Origin: Mercurialis annua
Taxonomy: Eukaryota; Streptophyta; Magnoliopsida; Malpighiales; Euphorbiaceae
DNA: 64,000 bases
Reading direction: 5' to 3'
Assembly: GCF_937616625.2 (NCBI RefSeq)
Contig: NC_065573.1
Coordinates: 1,212,001 to 1,276,000, forward strand
Made by a program: the position numbers and the translations under genes. Under the pieces are notes generated by a model. The model saw only the letters and a list, made by a program, of their open reading frames with translations, ran no database searches and had not been told where the DNA came from. Position 1 is the stretch's first letter. Each line of letters opens with the position of its first letter. Positions 1 through 11,173 of this stretch are shown here, in pieces.

Positions 1-918
1 ACAATGCTAAAACAGCAATTTAACAACCAATTAACATACGAAATCAATTAGCTCTTAAACCCAACAATTGACATGAGTTCTAATGATTAAATCAAGTCAA
101 TCTGATGCTAAACACCCTATTACAAAATTGACATGAAAATTCAGAGATCGAATTCAGCCATAAACATGGGTAAATCACATTAGAACACAATCTAGCAACC
201 TAACACATCTACTCATAAATCAAGGGATAGCAACACATACCGTTAAGAAGCAAGATCAGCGAAAGAACCAAATGAAAATAATGAATCAACACCCATAACA
301 TGCTGGAAAAAGGGTTCGAATAAGTTAACAATCGATATACGCGATAAGGAATTGATTTAACAAAGGACGTTGTGTTAGAATCGCTTACCAAATCCAAGAA
401 CGTGAGAGATAGCAAAAGAATTCGTATTTCAGAGAGTCTTTTAAGTGCATAGGGTTTATAAAAAAAGTGGGGGCTGATATGGATCGAATAAGGGGTCTAT
501 TTATATGCTCCAACACAAAATTACAGATGAGGCGCGATGCGAGGCGCGTTCGTCCCATCGCGCCTTCACCAGGCGCAGAAAACATATCGCGCCTTCCTAC
601 GTGCCTCAATTTTGGATCCAACGGTCAACGTTTTCTTGAGAACAACATATCCAAAAATGATCCCGATCCAACGGTTAAATTGGGAGATATTCATGTTTTT
701 TCAAAACATGTCAGATTCAGAAGGTACACGAAAACATCATCGATTATAAACCGAATACAAATCAAATCGCCATCGAAAACTCACACGACACATGCGACAC
801 ATACAAGATACAACTCAAACCCCAAAAAAAGTTTCACACTTGCTAAGTCCACCATTAACAATTCAAAACTAAGTCGGAAACACAACGAAACCATGACGGA
901 AAAACACAGGATATTACA
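1..918 (-). mobile_element. Partial LTR of a Ty3/gypsy element, 3' side, running off the left edge
   Basis: Read on the minus strand, this stretch starts just downstream of the broken integrase with TGTAATATCCTG (complement of 907-918). That matches the TGTAATACCC starts of the LTRs at 20366 and 32451. A minus-strand TATA box, TATAAATAGA, lies at 496-505, as expected for a U3/R boundary. Upstream of it are GC-rich palindromic blocks (GGCGCGATGCGAGGCGCG around 532-549, with further copies to about 597) inside otherwise AT-rich DNA. The other LTR end lies beyond base 1, so length and target duplication cannot be checked. I see no coding sequence; the open frames here are incidental. Confidence 0.55.
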
Positions 919-1797
919 CAGGGTGAACCAGCAACATATCTAGTGGCAATGCCAACTTATACGCGACTGCCTGAATACGCTCAATAATCTCATACGGACC
1001 AACATACCTCGGTGCTAACTTTTCCTTAACACCAAAATGCAGAAACTCCATGTCTTTTCTCTTCGGATCGGCATAACTCTTATGCCGACTAAAAGCTGTC
1101 TCCAATCTCCGCTTGATCAATGGTACCTTCTCTGAGGTAATCTGAATAATCTCTGCTCCCGAGAGCTTGCGCTCGCCAACCTCCTCCCAATAAATAGGAG
1201 ATCGACACTTGCGCCCATACAAAGCCTCATAAGGTGCCATCTCGATACTAGCTTGCTAACTGTTGTTATAGGAAAAATCAATCAAAGGCAAATGAGTATC
1301 CCAACTACCCTGAAAATCCAGAACACACATCCTGAGCATGTCCTCCAAAGTCTGAATAGTCCTCTCAGACTGACCGTCAGTCTGAGGATGAAAAGCAGTA
1401 TTGAAATCCAATCTCGTACCCAAAGATTCCTGCATCGCCTTCCAAAACCGAGATGTGAAAACTGAACCTCTGTCTGAAACTATCGACACTGGTACACCAT
1501 GGAGACTCACAATCCGATCGATGTACAACTGTGCCAACTTCGAAGCCTGATAAGTAACCTTGATCGGTAAAAAGTGAGCTGACTTGGTCAAACGGTCAAC
1601 TATCACCCAAATCGAATCATACCCCTGTCGGGTACTGGAAAACCAACCACAAAATCCATAGCGATCCGCTCCCATTTCCACTCTGGAATAGGTAGCGGTT
1701 GCAGATATCCAAACAGTCTCTGATGCTCTAACTTTACCTGCTGGCAAGTCAAGCACTTAGACACAAACTATGCAACATCCTTTTTCATTCTGCTCCA
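914..1797 (-). pseudogene. Ty3/gypsy integrase fragment, Tekay/Del-like (broken)
   Basis: Integrase joins retrotransposon cDNA to chromosomal DNA. On the minus strand the relic starts near 1797 with WSRMKKDVA, a stop (TAG) where a Q or E is usual, then the second half of the HHCC zinc finger (KCLTCQQVK). The first catalytic Asp lies in IAMDFVVG. A frameshift near 1630 moves the frame to [17 protein letters not shown], followed by the second Asp in SDRG and the Glu in GQSER; these two are separated by exactly 35 residues, as in DD35E integrases. A TAG at 1256-1258 interrupts NNS-QASIEMAPYEALYG in the same frame. Downstream, an in-frame deletion joins KDMEF to LHFGVKEKLAPRYVGPYEI, and the frame ends at LLVHPV, next to an LTR start. 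The usual chromodomain end and polypurine tract are missing. The fragment is inactive. The C-terminal motif style suggests the Tekay/Del chromoviruses; the lineage is inferred. Confidence 0.88.
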
Positions 1798-1802
1798 CAA
1801 AA

Positions 1803-3500
1803 TCCATAGCGATTGAAGCCAAACGTTTACAAACGCTAAGAAATAAATCTGAACGTTTCCCCATTTTACCAAATTAAGCCAAACGTTTATAAGTGTTACG
1901 GAACAAAAAAAAACGTTTACAAACGTTACGAAACAAATCAAAGCGTTTCACCTTTATAAGAATATAAGCCAAACGTTTATAAACATTCCAAAACAAATCT
2001 AAACATTTCACCTTTTTAGCAATTTAAGTCAAACATTTGCAAACGTTACGAAACAAATCGAAATGTTTCCCCATTTTAGCGATTAAAGCCAAACTTCTAA
2101 AAAGTTACGAAAGAAATGCAAACATTTTACCTTTTTAGCGATTTAAGCCAAACGTTTACAAACGTTACGAAACAAATCAAAACGTTCCACCTTTTAAGCG
2201 TTTGAAGCAAAACTATTACAAATGTTACGAAACAAATCCAAATGTTTCTCCTTTTTCGCAATTTAAGCCAAACGTTTACAAACGTTACGAAACAAATCCA
2301 ATTGTTTCACCTTTTTAGCAATTTAAGCCAAACATTCACAGACGTTACGAAACAAATCCAAATGTTTCACCTATTTACCAATTTAAGCCAAACGTTTAAA
2401 GACGTTACGAAACAAATCCAAACGATAACCTTTTTAGCGATTTAAGCCAAATGTTTAAAACGTTGCGAAACAAATGCATACGTTTCCCCTTTCTAGCGCT
2501 GTTGGCTAAACGTTTACAAACGTTACGAAACAAATCCAAACGTTTCACCTTTTTAGCGATTGAAGCCAAACTTTTACAAAGTTACGTAACAAATCCAAAT
2601 GTTTACCTTTTTATCAATTTAAGCCACACGTTTACAAACGTTACGAAACAAATCCAAACATTTCACCTTTTTAGCGATTGAAGACAAACATTTACAAACG
2701 TTACAAAACAAAACCAAACGTTTAAAACGTTACAAAATAAATCCAAACGTTTCACGTTTTTAGCGATTTAAGTCAAACGTTTACAAACATTACGAAACAA
2801 AACCAATAGTTTACAAACTTTATGAAACAAATCCAAACGTTTCACCTTTTTAGCAATTTAAGCCAAACATTTACAAATTTTACGGAACAAATCGAAACGT
2901 TTCCCCTTTTTAGTGATTTAAGCCGAACGTTTACAAATGTAACGAAACAAAAACAAATGTTTCACCTTTTTAACTATTTAAGCCGAACGTTTATAGACGT
3001 TACGAAACAAAACCAAACGTTTCACCTTTTTAGCGATTTAACCCAAATGTTTACAAACGTTACGAAAGAAATCCAAACGTTTCACTTTTTAGCGATTTAT
3101 GCCAAATGTTAACAAATGCTACGAAACAAATCCAAGCGTTTCACCTTTTTAGCAATTTAAACCAAACGTTTACACACGTTAGGAAACAAAACCAAATGTT
3201 TCACCTTTTTAGCAATTTAAGCCAAACATTTACAAACGTTACAAAAGAAATCCAAACGTTTCACCTTTTTAGCGATATAAGCCAAACGTTTACAAACATT
3301 ACGAAAGAAATCCAAACGTTTCACCTTTTTAGCAATTTAAATCCAAACGTTTCACCTTTTTAGCGATAAAAGTCAAACATTTACAAAAGTTACGAAACAA
3401 ATCCAAACGTTTCACCTTTTTAGAAATTTAAGCCTAACGGTTCACCTTTTTAGCGATTTAAGTCAAACGTTTACAAACGTTACGAAACAAATCCAAATGT
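1803..3500 (+). repeat. 60-bp satellite array, left block
   Basis: Head-to-tail monomers of about 60 bp. Each carries the landmarks AGCGATTTAAGCC, AAACGTTTACAAACGTT, ACGAAACAAATCC and AAACGTTTCACC. The block begins at an abrupt junction with a gypsy fragment and is cut at 3500, where the CACTA element begins. Monomers vary by substitutions and a few short deletions (for example near 2440-2470 and 3340-3440). Orientation matches the right-hand block from 46923, so both belonged to one array. The in-frame peptide repeats that this DNA encodes are a consequence of the 60-bp period and are not treated as proteins. Confidence 0.97.
3498..3500. other. Target-site duplication TGT, left of CACTA element
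   Basis: TGT immediately precedes CACTACAAAA and is repeated at 46920-46922 immediately after TTTGTAGTG. Three bases is the expected CACTA duplication length, and the flanks are complementary parts of one satellite monomer. Confidence 0.85.
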
Positions 3501-3524
3501 CACTACAAAAAAATTTGGCTTGTT
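3501..3524 (+). repeat. CACTA terminal inverted repeat, left
   Basis: Starts CACTACAAAAAAATTTGGCT and matches the inverted right end with one extra A in the A-run and one C/T difference further in. Confidence 0.9.
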
Positions 3525-5018
3525 CTGACAAAAAAATATGTGACAAACTATATTTTGTCATAATAAATAGGTTAATTGTGACAAAAAAAAATTTCGTCAC
3601 AATGAGAGTTCAATGAAATGATATTGTGACAAATACATATTGTGTCAACCATTTTTGTCACTATAAAAATTAATTATGTTTGCTGTGACTAACTATTTTG
3701 ACAAAAAAATGTTTTTTCGCCCTAATTTAAAATATTTTAACTATGACAAAATAAATTTTATTATAATATTTGAAAAAGTGGTGACAAATTTTATTTTACA
3801 GCAATTAGATATATTTTGCCATTATAAATATTAATTATATTCATTGTGATAAAGTATTTTGCCAAAAAAACACATTTTGTTATTGTATATTAGAAATAAA
3901 GTTATGATGATAAAATGAATATTATCATAATTTATAAAAATATTGTGACAAATTTATTTTTGCAGCAATTAAGTGAAATTAAATGATATTGTAATAAACT
4001 AATATTGTGTCAAATTTATTTGTCACTTCAAAAAAAGTAAATATATTTTTTTGACAAAGTATTTTGCCAAAACAAATGTTTTGTTCCTATTTTTAAAAAA
4101 CACAGTTATAATGACAGAATATGAACCTTACGTCAACCTTATGAGACACAAAATAAACACAAAATAGAGGATTAAAAAGGAATTGCAAAAAATATATGTT
4201 AAAGAATAACTCGAAAAAAACTCTTTCCACTACTGTTTATTGTGTCAAATTTATTTGTCACTAAGAAAAAGTAAATATGTTTTTGTGACAAAGTATTTTG
4301 ACAAAACAAATATTTTGTGCCCGTATTTTAAAAATACAGTTATAATGATAGAAAATAAACCTTATGTAAACCTTATTTTAACCTTATGAAACACAAAATA
4401 AACACAAAATAGAGAAAGAAAAAGGAATTGCAGAAAATATATGCTAAAGAATAATTCATTAAAAATCTTTCCACTATAGTTTATTGTGTCAAATTTATTT
4501 ATCACTATAAAAAAAGTAAATATATTTTTGTGACAAAGTATTTTGCCAAAATAAATTTTTTGTGCCTGTATATTAAAAATAAAGTTATAATGACTGTAAA
4601 TGAACCTTATGTCGACCATATGTCAACCTTATGAAACACAAAATACACACAAAATAGAGAAAGAAAAACGAATTGCAGAAAATAAATGGTAAAGAAGAAA
4701 ATATATACAGTTATAATGATAAAATAAATTTTAGCATAATGTTTAAATACAATAGTGACAAATTTTATTTTGCAGCAATTAATTAAATTTAAATAATGTT
4801 GTGATAATTAAATATTGTGTCAGATATTTTTGTCACTATAAAAATTGATTATGGTTGTTGTGAAAAAGGGTTTTGACAAAAAACGTTTTGTCACTGTATA
4901 TTAAAGATACATTTATTATGATAAAATAAATTTTATCATAATATGTAAAAATATTGTGAATAATTTATTTTTCCAGCAATTAAGTGAAATTAAATGATAT
5001 TGTGATTAATAAATGTTA
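3525..5018. repeat. CACTA left subterminal region with short repeats and a triplicated block
   Basis: AT-rich, non-coding. It is dense in the nonamer-like motif TGTGACAAA and its complement (TTTGTCAC, TTTTGTCACT), with variants in which C becomes T. A longer unit of about 235-245 bp is repeated three times (starts near 4009, 4243 and 4488). Each begins GTGTCAAATTTATTTGTCAC and ends in a stretch reading AACCTTATGAAACACAAAA. That last stretch is the inverse of a segment present in each ~680-bp unit at 37702-43780. I see no gene. Confidence 0.75.
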
Positions 5019-5023
5019 TGTCA

Positions 5024-5618
5024 TGATGGAGTCTGCCTTCTGAACCGGTGAAAGAGACCTGCAAAACAGGGTAGAAGCTAACCGGACGGTGGTGGTCCGA
5101 TTAACTCTCCGATGCTAAAGTCAGTTTAGAGCTTTGAGCAGCGTTTTGAGTATATAAATGTAGTTGTGATTCTAGGCATACCTCATGCTCGTTCTATAGT
5201 AGATGAATATACCTTGTAGAGTCATAGTAGGTAAGTGAATCCTACTTTGTAGGGATCGGGCTACTTTGTAGAGATTCACCCTGATTTGTCGTGATCTACC
5301 TTATTCAGACATGAGTCCTATTTAGGAACGTCTCCCTAAATAGTCTCGTCTTCCTAAGATAGAGCTTATCTTTCCATGTTTGGAGATTGTGTCCAAATAG
5401 GAAGATACTTCTAGATATGGCGATCTACCCGAATCCCGGATTAACGCGCTTTAGGCGGATCCTACGGGATTCGGTCTTCATCGGTATGTTGGCGAATCTC
5501 AAGGGATTCGGCGCCTTCTTCATATATTCAAGTCCTTATTGGGAGTCCGGTATGACCCGAGAATGGATCTCCTGTGACTCGGCTCCATTGTAACTATTGT
5601 AGGATTCGGTATCCATCA
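5024..5618 (-). mobile_element. Element B: LTR (3' LTR in its own orientation), 595 bp
   Basis: Bounded by TGATGGA (5024-5030) and TCCATCA (5612-5618), a perfect inverted pair with TG...CA ends. It is followed by a polypurine tract on the minus strand. The left flank TGTCA (5019-5023) is the presumed target duplication, but the partner LTR has been lost, so it cannot be confirmed. This is the only surviving LTR of the Tat-like element that carries the antisense gene at 6122-8015 and gag-protease at 18173-20362. Confidence 0.75.
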
Positions 5619-5641
5619 TTCGCCCCCCCCCCCCCTCCCCG
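5619..5641 (-). other. Polypurine tract of element B
   Basis: The plus strand shows a C-run broken by one T (5622-5640); the minus strand is therefore a G-rich tract immediately preceding the LTR start TGATGGATACC. This is the plus-strand priming site for a minus-oriented LTR element. Confidence 0.75.
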
Positions 5642-5799
5642 CAAGTGAGCTGAAGTGATTGGTATTCATGGGCGAGTCGCTTCGTATTATGTGCGAGTCG
5701 TTTCATATATTGGCGAGTTGCATTTCTTCTCCAGTAAGATTCTCTTTACTGCCACGTGTCATTATTTAATGATTTGATAAATGTTCGTCTTTTTGAAAC

Positions 5800-6121
5800 T
5801 CTTCGTATTTAAGCTCTTCATATTTCTATTTTCTCTTCACTTCTATTTCAAAATTACTCTCATTTCTTCGATTATCTGCTCCTTGTTCTTCATTTGTTTA
5901 TTCTACTTTTTCACAATTTGCTTCTTCAGATTCTCAGGTATGTTTTTGCTCTTTATTTGTTGTGTTTTGAAGTTTGAAGATGCTTTTCTATTTTCCTTCT
6001 CTTCCTGCTATTGTTGTTCTAGGAAATGCTTTATTGCCCATGGTGTTCTTCGATGTGTTCTTCCATATATTCTCTGTTTGATCTTTAATTCATATTTGTG
6101 TTTGTGATTTCCTGTTCTAGG
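5800..6121 (+). promoter_or_regulatory. Probable promoter and 5'-UTR intron of the antisense gene in element B
   Basis: A TATA-like TATTTAAG lies near 5806-5813, followed by a pyrimidine-rich leader. A good donor, CAG|GTATGT, sits at 5937/5938 and a good acceptor, TTCTAG|GATG, at 6120/6121, one base before the ATG at 6122. This suggests a leader intron of about 183 bp. It is inference from splice-like motifs only. Confidence 0.45.
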
Positions 6122-8015
6122 ATGCCTCTTAGTCGAGTGGAAGACGCACGCACTACTAAGGCTATTACCAGATCAGGGCTTCGTAGGAGCGAAGTCTTGG
6201 ATATTTATTTTAAGTATAGTTTTCCCTTTGATTATAGGGTAATATTACCTGGCGCCTATATGGCTGCTTCCGATTCTCCTGGTTCATCTTGTAGGATGAT
6301 TGTTTTTGAAGATCAGTTCGCTGCTGGTCTTAGATTTCGCTTAGATCCATTTTTGGTAGAAGTATGTAGGGATTTAAGAGTTGCCTTGGGGAAACTTTAT
6401 CCTGGTACGATTAAGGTGGTGCTTGCCTTTGTAGAGGCGTGTAGGCTTCGGGGCTATGCCCCTTCTCTTAATGTGTTGTATTACTTTGTAGATTTTAGGA
6501 AATGCGATGGTTGTTTCGTATTTGCTCTTGGTAGGAAAGGGCGGTCCCATATTTATCTTCCTTGTTTGAACAGCCGCTGGCGAAGGCGTTTCTTTATTGT
6601 TTATCATAATTTTGCTTTTATTCATCTTTCAGATGGTTTTTCTACTCATCAAGTCCGGAGCTGTCTGTCTTCTTTAAGTTTATCTGAGTCGATCCTTGCT
6701 TCTGATTTATCATTCCATAGTGTCTTTCAACGTCCTATTTTAGATGTTTTAGTTAATAGTCATCTTCGGCATCGATGGTTTCCTTTGGAGGATCCTTCTC
6801 GAGGCCTGGCGGATCTTCGTTATTCCTTTCTTCAAGGTATATTTATTGTTTTAAGTTGGTGTTTCTTTTCTTTTCTTTTTGTAGGATGTCTTCTTCTTCT
6901 GACGATTTCCTTTCCGGATTTAAAGTAGATTTGGATGTTCCAATCGGCGGTCCCGAAGCTCACATCGCCGCGCCTATTCCCGGAGATGATGTCGAAGTTG
7001 CTGTGATTCCTGCCGAGGCAGTGTTGCTTGCTAGCGATGGTGTTATTGTCATAGACGATGGCGATGCAGTTGAGGAACCGATAGCTGGTGAGGCTGTTGT
7101 GTCTCCACTTCCCCCTCCAGCTCCATTGGATGTTTCGGAAGAGGCTGGGGAGGTGAATTCAGGATTGATTGTTGTTGATTCGTATGAGATTTCCCCGAGT
7201 CAGAATATGGATTCTCAGTCTAGGAAAAGACGTCGAGTGAGCAATGACTCTCCTTCAAGAGAGAGTCTTCCCGGAGGTTCGTCTGCTCCCAATCTAGTGC
7301 AATGGGTTGAAGGTCACGATCCGGCAAGTTTGCTGAATCCTAGGGTGTTGGCGGAGTACATCAGGACTTTGGCGATTCCTGATGACATTACTTGGTTTTT
7401 CTCTAGGCCAGGGCAGGAAGTCTCCGATCTTGCTTGTTTTCATGGCTTCTCTGTAAGTTGATTTTTATTTGAGTATACTGCTTGTTGAATTCGTTATTTC
7501 CTTATTTATATTTGGTTTATTTTCTTGTGTTGTAGGATCTTCAGTCTGTTTTAGTGTTAAATGATCGCCGTCAGAGTCTTGAGGAGGAGGTCGAGCGTCT
7601 ATCTTCTCTTTTGGCAACGTCTGAGTCTGAGAGGGCGAAATTGAAGGCATCCTTAGAGGAGCATGATATGCTTTTATCGCAACTCAAGGCGCAGGATGCA
7701 ATTAATGACCGCCAAGTCAAAGTGATCGAAAAGAGAACTAATGACTTCACTCGGGAGATCGAAGAGCTTATTCGAATCAATACTCTTGTTGGCGAGGAGA
7801 GAAATAAGCTAAGATCAGAGGTAGAAGGGCTTCATATCCGTCTACTTGATATGAAGGCGTTCTATTCTGCTTTGATTAGCGAGTATCGCCTTGCAATTGG
7901 GAGGAAGCTTTTGGAGCAGAACCCAAATATTGATCTTTCTGGAGTCAGCGGGTTGGATCCTCAAGCCATCGCTCGCGATCTTCTTGATAGGATGTCTAAG
8001 GATCGTGCTAAATAG
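6122..8015 (+). CDS. Antisense ORF of a Tat-like gypsy element (Transposase_28 / 'putative gypsy type transposon' class), spliced
   Basis: Function is unknown. Proteins of this kind are known from plant Tat-lineage retrotransposons, encoded antisense to gag-pol near the 3' LTR, and are annotated 'putative gypsy type transposon'. Exons by splice motifs: 6121-6836 (CAAG|GTAT), 6885-7452 (preceded by TTTTTGTAG; donor TCT|GTAAGT) and 7536-8015 (preceded by TTGTGTTGTAG). The first exon encodes about 238 residues with the conserved-looking core SFPFDYRVILPG, FVEACRLRGYAPSLNVLYYF and RRRFFIVYHNF. The second is acidic and Ser/Pro-rich with a basic patch SRKRRR, a possible nuclear signal. The third is a heptad-rich coiled coil (ERLSSLLATSESERAKLKASL onward) ending in MSKDRAK. 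Exons two and three join in phase. Exon one ends in phase 1 and would hit a stop in exon two, so either a one-base frameshift has occurred or translation restarts at the ATG at 6886. Confidence 0.75.
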
Positions 8016-8362
8016 ATTTTGTTCTTTTGTATTTTGTTTTTTCCTTGTAATTCGCGATTTATGAATATATCTTCTTTTTGCTTCAATATAAGTGTTTGCT
8101 TCTGTTTTATTTAATATTTCCGAGTCAATGCTTGATTTAGATATTTGTTTCACTTCGGGAGTTACTCTAAACCCCGTTTTAGCGCTTTTGTTTTGGCCGA
8201 GTTAATATAAACTCGTAGTTTTGTTGTTTTGAGTTAATCTAAACTCTTTTTTGGCGATTTGCCATTTTCTGATTTAAGTTAATCTCGTAATTTTGTTGTT
8301 TTGAGTTAATCTAAACTCTTTTTGGCGATTTGCCTTTTTCTGAGTTAATCTAAACTCATAGT
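8016..8362 (+). repeat. 3' flank of the antisense gene with short inverted GAGTT...AACTC repeats
   Basis: Non-coding. The 16-mer GAGTTAATCTAAACTC, an imperfect inverted repeat, occurs three times between about 8230 and 8357. It is separated by TTTTTGGCGATTTGCC and TCGTAGTTTTGTTGTTTT blocks. More degenerate copies begin near 8158. Element A inserted inside the last copy. Confidence 0.6.
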
Positions 8363-9643
8363 TGTCACGACCCAAAATATTGAGCCGCAACCGGCGCTAG
8401 GGAACGGGAATGGTAGCTCCCGAACCCGTAGCAAGCCTTAAATCACTATTATTTTTTCGCAAATAATAAACAAATAACATAAAGCAACAGAAGCAAGTAT
8501 ACATAACATGTATACACAAACATTTACACTAACTGTTCCGTTATCCTCGCGGGCTCTAGTTACCGTACCTCGTACGAACTGGCCTCGCGGTACTATATAC
8601 ATCAGTTAGTGTATCCAACATATCACTGGCACCTAGTGCCGTGCACAACATATAAAACACGTAGCCTACAAAAAACAAATAAACTGGACAGCAAGTAATA
8701 TGTACACTCAATGTGTACTGCTGTCTAGGCTACGACTCTGTCACACGGGACCACTACTGCAGCATTCACAGAAGTCAGATACTAAACATACACAGCTGAC
8801 TTCTGGACTTCAAAATTGGCCTCTAGCTAGGTCCACATACTAAGTACCTGAAAACATCAAAGGTGAGGGGTCAGTATTTGGGGAAATACTGAGTGAGTTG
8901 ACATTTACTAACGGTATTATCATAAAAACATAGCATCGCATTTCAAGAAACAATAATATAAAACATATAAACAGGTATTTGATCCGTACGAAACTAATAT
9001 CCTAGCATGCGACACATCTCTTGAATAATCATATATCGTTCAACCCAATCGTAAATATCAATCGCGAGTCCAACTCGCTGGTGGCCCAGCCACTAGATAC
9101 GGGGACTCCGGACTACACCTTAGCCGAGTACTCACTCGTATCAAATCATATACCCAATCGTAAATATCAATTGCGAGTCCAACTCGCCGATGGCCCAACC
9201 ACGTAAATTTCATAATCATCATCAGCTCCCAGCTGTGTCAAGTCATTTCTCAAATGCAAACATACTAGACTGACTCGATACTGGTGATCACACAGCCTAT
9301 TGACACCCAATAGGTAGCTATTTTCTTCGGATCGCATACTAGTTCTCGTATATATAAATTAAATAAACATATAACATTTCAATCAATTATATATAATGCG
9401 ATGCGTGTAAACAGCATATATATATATCTATATAAAATAACTTTAATATATAATACACGAAAGTAAAATGTAACTCACAGTGACCGCAATCCAATCAATA
9501 ATGTGGTCGACGAAATGATATGCCCTCGCTGTCCCACATCTACTGACCTCTCTGCTCGCTGACACTTCTGATAAATAATTAACGTTTAATGATTAGACGT
9601 CAATCTCGTATTCCTATACGTATAATACTTTTAAGATTTAGGG

Positions 9644-10007
9644 GGGTAATTGATTTTGGAGGTCACTGTACTTTTAAAAAGTTGCAAAATGGTGACCGAA
9701 CTTCAAAACGTAACATTTTAGTTACTATACTATTTGGTTATGTTAAGATAGAAGGATTTTTGGTTACCAAAGAAAATTATTTCAAGTCGATTTTTTGTTG
9801 ATTGTGTGTATATATGAAATATAAGATATTATTTGTTATAAATAATCAAAATTTGATTACTACGTATGTATAATTTGACCGTAAAACACTAAAAAACCTT
9901 CCAAAATCACATATTTGAAAGTTTAGTAACCAATTTGTTACGTTTTGAAGTTCGGTCACCATTTTGCAATTCTTGAAAAGTACAGTGACCCCTAGAATCA
10001 ATTACCC
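9644..10007. mobile_element. 364-bp MITE with ~71-bp terminal inverted repeats (Mutator-like by TSD)
   Basis: Begins GGGTAATTGATTTT and ends AATCAATTACCC. The inverted ends match over about 71 bp, including GTCACTGTACTTTT and ATGGTGACCGAACTTC, with a few mismatches. A 9-bp duplication GATTTAGGG lies at 9635-9643 and 10008-10016, and the right LTR of element A has a single GATTTAGGG at the same place. Nine bases and long TIRs fit the Mutator superfamily. It has no coding capacity. Confidence 0.9.
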
Positions 10008-10210
10008 GATTTAGGGTTTAGTTTCATTCCGATGAAGTTTTAAGGAGTTTTCAAGGCAATGTGCAGGTGCTGCCTGCACATTGACAATGTTTAGTAAAAC
10101 GACAATCTCTCCCAATTGAACCGTTGGATCGACATGAAATTTGACAGACGCGTTCCTAAGAGGCAAATCTATAAACTGACCGTTGAGATTTTGAATCTGC
10201 CAAGTTTTAG

Positions 10211-10328
10211 GTAGTGTGCGAACGCACACAATGAGTGTGCGAACGTACACCCTAAAACTCAGGGAGTGTGCGAACGCACACTCAATGTGTGCGAACGCAC
10301 ACTCAATGTGTGCGAACGCACACTCATG
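10211..10328. repeat. Cluster of CpG-rich near-palindromes TGTGCGAACGCACA in the element A LTR (left copy)
   Basis: Five copies of the near-palindrome TGTGCGAACGCACA (one with T for C) in 118 bp. The last three are spaced 21 bp apart by TCAATG. They lie upstream of the probable LTR promoter on the minus strand. Confidence 0.8.
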
Positions 10329-11160
10329 ACAGCCCCCCGGAAAGTCATTTTCCGGGGTTTTTCAACCATCCCGACGTGCTATACATTCAACTATATAAAA
10401 CCCGTATCTCGGTTTTCATTAAAACGCTATAATAACATCAAAAACGTCAAATTCACCATCAATACGCTATTTCATTAAAACAGCCCACTAAACTAAAATT
10501 TCAACCATAATTCTCGACCTCTCACCTCAATTTGATGCCCGGAGATGATAGACCTTTCAATTGCGAAGAAATCGCCGCGAAAATCGCTAGAATCGGACGT
10601 CGAACGGTGAAACGGCGGCGAAACGACGGTATCGTCGATATTTTTCTTCACTTCTCTCGATCCTTCTGCTTCCTCTCTGATTCATATCCTTTCCTTTATA
10701 TATATATTGGCTAAAATGCCACTTTGATCCTTGTTCCTTTTGTTTGCTATCATTTATCTTTTAAACTTTTCTTTCATACGATTTAGTCCATAACTAAATC
10801 GATAAACTCTTAAATTATTACTGTTACGTATTATTTATATCCGATAAATAATACGAAGCTCGATATTAACACTTTCCCGTCAATATCCAATATTTCCATT
10901 TCCGACACAAAGTGGCAAAATTACCACTTTGGTCCCTGTACTTTATTTTGGACTTTTCTTGACATTTTTCCTTTTAATTCCAATTCCAACTTTAGAATTG
11001 AAATATGATATTAATTTCCCCGCAATAATCTTTTCTAAAACGAACCTACTAAAACTTATTTATCTTAGTCTTATCGGAAATCTTTCTGATTTCGTCATTC
11101 TGGCGAATCCAGACTGGACACGTGGTCCAATTAGCTAATTAAATATTTTGGGGTATTACA

Positions 11161-11173
11161 TTCTTCCCCCCTT
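11161..11173 (-). other. Polypurine tract of element A
   Basis: Minus strand AAGGGGGGAAGAA directly precedes the 3' LTR start TGTAATACCCC. The upstream minus-strand sequence CGAGGACGAATTTTTATAAGG is the border style of Tekay/Del chromoviruses. Confidence 0.85.

Larger units (their letters stand above)
8363..11160 (-). repeat. Element A 3' LTR (left copy), 2,798 bp, carrying a MITE
   Basis: Starts TGTCACGACCC and ends GGGGTATTACA. It is 373 bp longer than the right copy, which equals the 364-bp MITE plus its 9-bp duplication. Apart from that the two copies differ by scattered substitutions only. Likely minus-strand TATA sequence is in the run TATATATATAAAGG near 10697-10710. It contains two GCGAGTCCAACTCGC modules (9062-9098, 9172-9203) and the TGTGCGAACGCACA cluster. 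Confidence 0.93.

Noticed and set aside
467..943. 158-residue open frame on the plus strand
   Set aside because: It lies antisense to an LTR with a TATA box and the integrase end; the composition is not protein-like.
4362..4619. 85-residue minus-strand frame in the CACTA left end
   Set aside because: Phe/Ile-rich translation of AT-rich subterminal repeats.
5622..5640. C-run as an assembly artefact
   Set aside because: It sits exactly where a polypurine tract should precede the LTR of element B, so it is better explained as the PPT. Its exact length is uncertain.
9021..9206. 61-residue frame repeated at 16173-16358
   Set aside because: Repeated only because it lies in both LTRs of element A; it spans short modules, not a gene.
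10532..10714. 60-residue frame present in both element A LTRs
   Set aside because: Short, antisense to LTR transcription, and explained by LTR duplication.
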